A stretch of 64,000 bases of DNA from a virus, in IMG/VR virus record IMGVR_UViG_3300047509_000103, positions 16,858-80,857 of that record; one strand, given 5' to 3'. The stretch's first letter is position 1. The number at the start of each line of letters is the position of its first letter. The notes below the pieces were generated by a model. That model saw only the letters and a list, made by a program, of their open reading frames with translations. It was not told where the DNA came from and ran no database searches. The position numbers were made by a program, and so were the translations under genes. Positions 59,618 to 64,000 of the stretch are shown in pieces.

Positions 59618-59862
59618 CCGAGGTACCGCGCTAGGTGCTTGTCGATCACGTCACTCAGATGTAGCGAAGTCGGCCAATCGTTGTCGCCGTGGTGTTCGCA
59701 CACCTGGCGTAATGTGGCGATCGCCGCTTCACGTTCGAGTACCCATGCCACCTTGCCCGTTTCCGGATCGGTGTACCCAAGGCGTTGTATACAGTGTTGC
59801 AACATTGAGAGCGTCGCCGCGCGACCGCCTTGCTCGTAGATGCACTCTTCCTGCTCGGTCAT
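59614..59862 (-). CDS. hypothetical minus-strand protein
   Basis: 82 residues. The start is placed at ATG 59862, which has AGGAT nine bases upstream; an earlier ATG at 59895 would overlap the HNH gene by 22 bases. The product (EEAIATLRQVCEHH-type helix, WVLEREAAIATLRQVCEHHGDNDWPTSLHLSDVIDKHLARYL) looks like a small helical protein with Cys/His residues. No family recognised. Confidence 0.55.
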   Translation of the reverse strand: MTEQEECIYEQGGRAATLSMLQHCIQRLGYTDPETGKVAWVLEREAAIATLRQVCEHHGDNDWPTSLHLSDVIDKHLARYLG

Positions 59863-59873
59863 AAGCGTCGATC

Positions 59874-60494
59874 CTAAAGTAGTTCTGGTTTCCATGCGTT
59901 GCGCTTCACGTGGTTTTCGTCATGCACTATGACACGCATGTTGTTCTCTACGTGGAGCCCGCAGACCAGCGGATGGATTAGTGGAATGACGTGGTCGACC
60001 TCGTGCCGCGCGCCAGTCTGTTGTGAAAGTTCGCGCGCCAGTACATAGAGCGCCCGTATAGCTTTGCTGTCCGCCCAAGGTGTTTTCTTTGCTTGGTTTC
60101 GTCTCTGCCGACGGCCATCCGCATCAAGTTTGGATCGCTCTTGCCGCTGCGCCCATCCGTTAAACCGCGTTGAATTTTCTTGTTGTATCTGCTGCCTGAC
60201 GTCCAAGTTTTGAATTGCTTCTACCACACGATACAGATCAGCCAACGTGGCGGTTGCTGACGCAATGCGAATTCTCTTTGGGCGGTCATCTACAACGCGT
60301 GAGTCGGCCATCGTGAGATAGCCAGGCATTACGGTGTACCAATGCTTTGAACGGCGATCCCAGTAGCACCACTTTGGGATCTGACGCTGATCGATGTGCG
60401 CCGGCAGCGTGCTGTTGATTTTGCGTGGCCTACCGCGCCCGGCACCAAGCAGTTTTTCAGGCGGTTCGCTCCGTAAAACTGACGGTTGTTTCAT
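59874..60494 (-). CDS. HNH endonuclease with integrase-like N-terminal domain
   Basis: 206 residues from ATG 60494 (a TTG at 60536 would add 14). Residues 19-55 (GRGRPRK...IPKWCYWDRRSKHWYTV) and 74-98 (RIRIASATATLADLYRVVEAI) match residues 2-38 and 46-70 of the integrase at 60958-62091; by hand count 20 of 37 and 13 of 25 positions are identical. RGRP is an AT-hook-like core. The C-terminus (about 137-206) is an HNH module (HEVDHVIPL, VCGLHV, ENHVKRN) shared with the gene at 20728. The gene lies immediately left of attP, so the borrowed domain may direct cutting to att DNA. Confidence 0.85.
   Translation of the reverse strand: MKQPSVLRSEPPEKLLGAGRGRPRKINSTLPAHIDQRQIPKWCYWDRRSKHWYTVMPGYLTMADSRVVDDRPKRIRIASATATLADLYRVVEAIQNLDVRQQIQQENSTRFNGWAQRQERSKLDADGRRQRRNQAKKTPWADSKAIRALYVLARELSQQTGARHEVDHVIPLIHPLVCGLHVENNMRVIVHDENHVKRNAWKPELL
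60471..60479 (+). promoter_or_regulatory. possible integrase arm site, left outer
   Basis: CCGTAAAAC, the first of four copies of CCGTAAAA in the same orientation around the attP core. It lies inside the start of the HNH gene. Arm-site function is inferred from repetition and position. Confidence 0.35.
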
Positions 60495-60522
60495 GCGTTT
60501 ATATCCATGAAGATTGAAATGT

Positions 60523-60531
60523 CCGTAAAAT
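60523..60531 (+). promoter_or_regulatory. possible integrase arm site, left inner
   Basis: CCGTAAAAT, second of four CCGTAAAA copies, about 45 bases left of the tRNA-derived core. Confidence 0.35.
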
Positions 60532-60575
60532 GGCAAGTTTTCAATGTATTGAAATTATAATCTTTTTTGACTTAC

Positions 60576-60638
60576 CGCAAGGGACTTAAAATCCCTCGGC
60601 CCTAATCGGCCATGCCGGTTCGAGTCCGGCCCCGGGCA
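60576..60638 (+). other. attP: attP core: 3' part of a tRNA-Leu(TAA) gene
   Basis: The sequence matches the 3' part of tRNA-Leu with anticodon TAA: anticodon stem-loop AGGGA-CTTAAAA-TCCCT (60580-60596, anticodon 60587-60589), long variable arm, T-arm GCCGG-TTCGAGT-CCGGC (60614-60630), acceptor strand CCCGGGC and discriminator A (60631-60638). The 5' acceptor strand and D-arm are missing, so it is not a tRNA gene. This is the usual form of a phage attP that restores the host tRNA on integration. The flanking integrase fits. Confidence 0.85.
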
Positions 60639-60687
60639 TTCACAATCAAAGGGTTAGCGTGGCGCAACGCCGCGCGCTGCAACTGAC

Positions 60688-60711
60688 CCGTAAAAATCAC
60701 CGTAAAAATCA
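60688..60711 (+). repeat. tandem 12-bp repeat, candidate integrase arm sites (right)
   Basis: Two perfect adjacent copies of CCGTAAAAATCA (60688-60699 and 60700-60711), 50 bases right of the attP core. Shorter matches (CCGTAAAA) lie at 60471 and 60523. Direct repeats on both sides of a core are typical of tyrosine-integrase arm sites. Confidence 0.6.
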
Positions 60712-60720
60712 CTTCTTCGG

Positions 60721-60948
60721 TCAGGGCTTGCTTTCCTCGCCATCCCGGTCCGTGAATTCCTGACCTATTTGTCCCGGCATGCGGCACCATTCGATCCATT
60801 CTCCAGTTTTCACCCATTGCCGCTGGATGACCCATTCGCAACGTTCGAGATCCAGAGAGACGCGCAGGTTTGCGAATACGGTCGGGCCATAGAGTTTGTC
60901 AATAATGACAACATCGTCCGGTCCGATTTCAATTATGTGCTCGGTCAT
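60721..60948 (-). CDS. small protein between attP and integrase
   Basis: 75 residues: MTEHIIEIGPDDVVIIDKLYGPTVFANLRVSLDLERCEWVIQRQWVKTGEWIEWCRMPGQ, an acidic, beta-rich small protein with several Trp. It lies ten bases after the integrase stop and next to the arm-type repeats. No family recognised; it could be an accessory of the integration module. Confidence 0.6.
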   Translation of the reverse strand: MTEHIIEIGPDDVVIIDKLYGPTVFANLRVSLDLERCEWVIQRQWVKTGEWIEWCRMPGQIGQEFTDRDGEESKP

Positions 60949-60957
60949 ATCACCATC

Positions 60958-62091
60958 TCACTCTCCAGCCGGGTTCACAAGTGGAACAGTAAAATCGTAT
61001 ACATCCATCATCGCATCAGTGACATGCCCGCTTGCTTCCTTCCGATCGGCGCGTGTGCCGACTGTGTCGGTGACACCACGGCGCTTGAGCGGATGCAACG
61101 AGAAGCGTTGCTCGGCAGTGATAACACCCTCAGCGATAGCCAGCTTGATCGCATGCTGCCACGCGCTGTCGAACGTACCCTTGCGCAATGCTTTGCCATC
61201 AATGCCCACCAGCAGTGGCCTGTCTTCGGCGCGGATCGGCACCGGCGTGCGGCAACGCGCCCAGGTGGATTCACGCAGTGCGATCGCTGCATCCCACGCG
61301 GCGCGTAGTCGCGGCGACCAGCGCACGCAATTGTCACGGCTGCCCTTGCGCCGATTCGTCACCACGCCGTCGGTGGTGGCGTTCGCATCAGTGAGCGTCA
61401 GCACCTCGATGCCGCGCAGCCGGCACATGAAGGCAAACTCCATTGCCAGCCACAGGTACGGTGCGACGGCGCCGGCGCGGCGCAGCGTGACGCCAGCGCG
61501 CTGCTGGAAGAACTGCAGCACCGCCATCACGGCGACAGGCTCTGGCAGGATCCGCCGCTTGCGTTCCTTGGCCTGGCGCACGCCCTTGCACGGGTTGTGG
61601 TTGCACTTGCCGTTGCGCACGCCCCAGGCGAGCGACCGGCGCAGGTAGCGCAGCAGGTGGTTCGCCTTGGTCGGCGTGGTCTTCGCGATTGAATTGACCA
61701 GTACCTGCATCATTGGCACCGACATGCGCGCCACGTTCAGCGAGGTCAACGTGCCGGCCTTGGTCTTGAATGCGGTGGCGATCGCACGCTGTTTTTCGTA
61801 GCCCGCGCGCGTGCTCGGCGCGAGCTCGCGGAATTCGACATCGTCGTGAAACGCGGCGAGCACGTAGCCCAAGCAGGTGTGATCAACGCCGGCAATGCTT
61901 TCCAGGATGGAGTGCAGATCGGCGAGCGTTGCTTCCGGACCAGCTATGCGCTGCCGGCGCGGCTTCGGATAGGTGTGGATTGTGTACCAGACGCGATCAC
62001 GCCCGTCCCAATAGCAGCGCTTCGGCAGCCGCCGCGGATCCACGCGGGCCGGCATGCTCGAATCCAGAACGCGCGGGCGGCCGCGGCTCAA
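60958..62091 (-). CDS. int: tyrosine recombinase integrase
   Basis: 377 residues from TTG 62091, which overlaps the upstream stop (TTGA); TTG 62178 would add 29 residues. The N-terminal 70 residues (SRGRPR...LPKRCYWDGRDRVWYTI; ATLADLHSILESI) form the arm-binding-like domain shared with the HNH protein. A SAM-like core-binding domain follows, then the catalytic domain with Arg in CRLRGIEVLTL, HPLKRRGVTDT (H-x-x-R box), SGHVTDAMMDVYDF (H and candidate nucleophile Tyr). It integrates the phage at attP/attB in tRNA-Leu. Confidence 0.9.
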   Translation of the reverse strand: MSRGRPRVLDSSMPARVDPRRLPKRCYWDGRDRVWYTIHTYPKPRRQRIAGPEATLADLHSILESIAGVDHTCLGYVLAAFHDDVEFRELAPSTRAGYEKQRAIATAFKTKAGTLTSLNVARMSVPMMQVLVNSIAKTTPTKANHLLRYLRRSLAWGVRNGKCNHNPCKGVRQAKERKRRILPEPVAVMAVLQFFQQRAGVTLRRAGAVAPYLWLAMEFAFMCRLRGIEVLTLTDANATTDGVVTNRRKGSRDNCVRWSPRLRAAWDAAIALRESTWARCRTPVPIRAEDRPLLVGIDGKALRKGTFDSAWQHAIKLAIAEGVITAEQRFSLHPLKRRGVTDTVGTRADRKEASGHVTDAMMDVYDFTVPLVNPAGE

Positions 62092-62300
62092 CGGCAAATT
62101 TCCGGTGAGTACGCCTCGGCGCTGCCGGTCACCACGACGCGCCCGCCCGCCTGGTTTATCAGATCGATTGTCGTCCAAGGTTTCCCCGCCTTGCCGATGA
62201 ACACCGTGATGCCCTGCTTGCGAAGGTTGCGCACCACGTCGCCGGCGCGTTCAAGGCCGGTGATGCTGCACAACTCTTCGAATGGGACGAGCGCGGTCAT
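62088..62300 (-). CDS. excisionase-like DUF4224-type protein
   Basis: 70 residues from ATG 62300. MTALVPFEELCSITGLERAGDVVRNLRKQGITVFIGKAGKPWTTIDLINQAGG has the winged-helix pattern of short proteins (DUF4224 type) encoded directly upstream of phage integrases, where they are thought to control directionality or transcription. It overlaps the integrase TTG by four bases. An upstream ATG at 62324 is possible. Confidence 0.7.
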   Translation of the reverse strand: MTALVPFEELCSITGLERAGDVVRNLRKQGITVFIGKAGKPWTTIDLINQAGGRVVVTGSAEAYSPEICR

Positions 62301-62317
62301 AGCAGGGAATTGGATGC

Positions 62318-63643
62318 TCAGCAAGGCTCGGAAGTGGAAGGTGGGGTAGATCCATTCGTCACGAGTTCACAACCCGCCTTAGCCAGATCGACCACCCGAC
62401 ACGGTATTGTGATGCCGCCAAGCTTCGGATCGCAGCGATCCACATTGCACGGCCGGTTGTGCGTGTTGCACCAGTACCGTATCCCCTGATTCGCCGATAG
62501 CGCGCTTGGATTCTTGATCGGCCACAGTTGAAACGCTGTCGGCGTGCATTGGCATCGCGCAGGAATCGACGTAGCAAGTGGCAGTCGCACCACACGCAGA
62601 CAGGACGTGCAGCAATACCAGCGGCCATCCGTCGTCGCAGCCTGAGCCGATAGCGCGGCTTGGAGGGCGGTGCGCAAGAACACATCGTTGCAGTAAACTT
62701 CATCAAGATCATCGGCCGCTGCGTTGTAAGCGATGGCCGCACGGTCTACCATGTCATCCGTCACCACACGATCTACCGTGGCAGGGCAGTATGGCTTCAA
62801 CTTTGGATCAGCGGTGTGCGCAACTGTGCCGCCTTCGCGCAAAAATCGCGCATCAGCGTCATCCTGCGATTTGTCTTCAGGTTCCAAAAGCACTCTATTC
62901 GATACGGCCGTGGTGCTTAGGTAGTGCTCGCAAAGTGCGGCTACGTTGTAGGCGTCAGTCCGCCCGATAACTAGCTCTTGTCCGCCTTTGTCACGCACGA
63001 GCAAAAATCGCTCAAGAATGCGCTCAACTTGGTCGCGCGTCAGTTCACTCACTCCAACTACTGGCGAACTGTCAATTGCTGGCGGATTAGTAGTTGCGGC
63101 TTTGATGCGCTCGAATCTTCCGTCCAGCATTTCAATGTCCGCGCGAACGAAACACTTGCCATCTTCGGCGCGGTAAACGTAAGCAGGTTGCATCGTCTTT
63201 TCGATAAAGCAGCGCGTCTCAATTTTGTAGACGCCGCCGGTTTTTTTGTGGCGCACAAAATCGCCGGGAGCGAACTCGTTGTAGCCAGTTAGCAATACCG
63301 CCGGTTCTGTTTCCCATTCGATAGTAAGGCCGAATGATTCAAGCGCCTTACCCATGCAAACGTACTGCGCATCGGCTTGCTGCATGGACTGATCGTTGTA
63401 GGCGGTCACGGCCTTATCCAAATCTGCGCGACTCACCATCCATTCGTCGGCGTCCGGCCCATCGGTCTTTGGGGCGGACGGAGGTTCACCTGCGTAAGCG
63501 CACGGCCAGGGCACGCCACAGACGACGCAGCAGCCATGCAGCTTACCGTTCGCCGGATCATGTTCACTACCACAGCAGGCGCGGTGCGCTATCAGTTGCG
63601 CTAGTCGCTCGGCGCTGACAATCGGCTGGAATGCGTCGCTCAT
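62318..63643 (-). CDS. patchwork protein with several Cys-rich segments
   Basis: 441 residues from ATG 63643, overlapping the upstream stop (ATGA). It is another mosaic: a CCGSEHD...GCCVVCGVPWPC zinc-like segment at the start and an FVRHKKTGGVYKI strand pair (SH3-like, about 120-150). LTRDQVERILERF and TDDMVDRAAIAYNAA...LRTALQAALSA modules common in phage mosaics follow, and a C-terminal WYCCTSC...CQC...CNTHNRPCNVDRC block. Function unknown; probably a lysogeny-arm or early accessory gene. Confidence 0.65.
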   Translation of the reverse strand: MSDAFQPIVSAERLAQLIAHRACCGSEHDPANGKLHGCCVVCGVPWPCAYAGEPPSAPKTDGPDADEWMVSRADLDKAVTAYNDQSMQQADAQYVCMGKALESFGLTIEWETEPAVLLTGYNEFAPGDFVRHKKTGGVYKIETRCFIEKTMQPAYVYRAEDGKCFVRADIEMLDGRFERIKAATTNPPAIDSSPVVGVSELTRDQVERILERFLLVRDKGGQELVIGRTDAYNVAALCEHYLSTTAVSNRVLLEPEDKSQDDADARFLREGGTVAHTADPKLKPYCPATVDRVVTDDMVDRAAIAYNAAADDLDEVYCNDVFLRTALQAALSAQAATTDGRWYCCTSCLRVVRLPLATSIPARCQCTPTAFQLWPIKNPSALSANQGIRYWCNTHNRPCNVDRCDPKLGGITIPCRVVDLAKAGCELVTNGSTPPSTSEPC

Positions 63644-63975
63644 GACTTCCCCTCCGCGGCTGCCTGTACGCGCTTCCAATTGTTCACGACTTCAATTGGC
63701 GCGTCTTCAAGCCATCCAATCATGAAGTCGATGGAGTAGCGCAAGTCCCACTCTGCGCTCCTATCACGCTTGGTTGCGACAAGATTTGCGATGTATTCCT
63801 CAAGCGACACTTGATCGCGCCGCCAATCGATTTCATCGTGCGGATAGTTGAAGCGAGCGCATAGACTGCGGTGGAAATTCTTGAACGCAGCAGTGTCATC
63901 CCCGCCAATCGTGCGATTGCGCAATTCAAAGGCATACGATTGCAGCCAGCCAGCGGCATGAATCCTGTCCCTCAT
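63640..63975 (-). CDS. phage protein with WDLRYSIDFM module
   Basis: 111 residues from ATG 63975. The C-terminal 40 residues (EWDLRYSIDFM...DAPIEVVNNWKRVQAA) are the same module as in the plus-strand patchwork gene at about 15046-15147. The N-terminal half (WLQSYAFELRNRTIGGDDTAAFKNFHRSL...VSLEEYIANLVATKRDR) is helical. The upstream region lies at the window edge within an inverted repeat. Function unknown. Confidence 0.65.
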   Translation of the reverse strand: MRDRIHAAGWLQSYAFELRNRTIGGDDTAAFKNFHRSLCARFNYPHDEIDWRRDQVSLEEYIANLVATKRDRSAEWDLRYSIDFMIGWLEDAPIEVVNNWKRVQAAAEGKS

Positions 63976-64000
63976 CGTGCAATCGCACGATTGGCGGGGA
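63899..64000. repeat. 22-bp perfect inverted repeat at the window edge
   Basis: 63899-63920 is the exact reverse complement of 63979-64000, with 58 bases between. The left arm lies inside the minus-strand gene (codons for NRTIGGD), the right arm just upstream of its ATG. The right arm also holds a small hairpin, ATCGTGC-AATC-GCACGAT (63974-63991). The repeat may continue beyond the window. Confidence 0.75.

Noticed and set aside
60576-60638. Functional tRNA-Leu gene
   Set aside because: Only the anticodon arm, variable arm, T-arm and 3' acceptor strand are present. No GCCCGGG strand or D-arm lies upstream, so it is the attP copy and not a gene.
62092-62178. Extended integrase start at TTG 62178
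   Set aside because: It would overlap the excisionase-like gene by 90 bases and add a basic tail not shared with the HNH paralogue; the TTGA overlap at 62091 fits the phage's style.
1-64000. CRISPR arrays, rRNA genes, complete insertion sequences
   Set aside because: None were seen on either strand; repeats present are coding repeats, att repeats or the short duplications listed.

Overview
The window is almost wall-to-wall bacteriophage DNA. Genes are tightly packed, and many overlap by four bases (ATGA, GTGA or TTGA). It reads as nearly all of one temperate, short-tailed phage of a high-GC proteobacterium. The evidence is a P22-type portal, a capsid protein of the N4 gp56 type, no tape measure or tail-sheath gene, a 3,093-residue virion protein, and a tyrosine integrase beside an uninterrupted attP. 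The overall plan and size recall the Bcep22-like podoviruses of Burkholderia, which carry one enormous virion protein. That kinship is an inference from layout and could not be tested here. attP carries the 3' part of a tRNA-Leu(TAA) gene and has phage genes on both sides, so the sequence represents the free or circular form, not one prophage end. The first gene runs off the left edge and the right edge cuts the upstream region of a minus-strand gene, so the genome continues beyond the window.

Layout. 1-10.5 kb (+): early DNA-metabolism operon with a NinB-like protein, a Ref-like nuclease, a PD-(D/E)XK nuclease, an SNF2 helicase, an HNH nuclease, an adenine/cytosine methyltransferase, an O-like replication protein, a DnaC-like loader, a VRR-NUC nuclease and a small HExxH protein. 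10.5-16.3 kb (+): small accessory genes, including a von Willebrand factor A protein, a stand-alone TnpB-like protein and a patchwork gene. 16.3-16.8 kb: a gap with a strong terminator and an HNH gene remnant. 16.8-22.5 kb (+): lysis and host-interaction genes, with small membrane proteins, a family 24 lysozyme, a holin candidate, a class 3 lipase, an HNH nuclease, a lipoprotein, a KTSC protein and a Tat-signal protein. 22.5-31.5 kb (+): packaging and head (terminase, portal, scaffold, two related decoration-like proteins, major capsid protein preceded by a highly structured leader). 31.5-49.6 kb (+): connector, collagen-like protein, tail spike and many virion proteins of unknown role, one with a CAP-like domain. 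49.6-58.8 kb (+): the giant polyvalent protein. 58.8-64 kb (mostly -): small genes, an HNH protein, attP, integrase, excisionase-like protein and patchwork genes.

How it fits together. The early operon replicates and edits DNA. The late operon packages it into the capsid, builds the tail and lyses the host. The giant protein, with GGDEF-like, ADP-ribosyltransferase-like and several zinc-peptidase-like segments, is probably delivered into the host with the genome and may disarm it. The right arm integrates the phage into the tRNA-Leu gene. The most noteworthy observations are: (1) an HNH endonuclease beside attP whose N-terminal half copies the integrase arm-binding-like domain; (2) the GGDEF-like domain in the giant virion protein; (3) a leader of about 270 nt upstream of the capsid gene that can fold in two mutually exclusive ways; (4) a domesticated TnpB with an altered RuvC-II residue.
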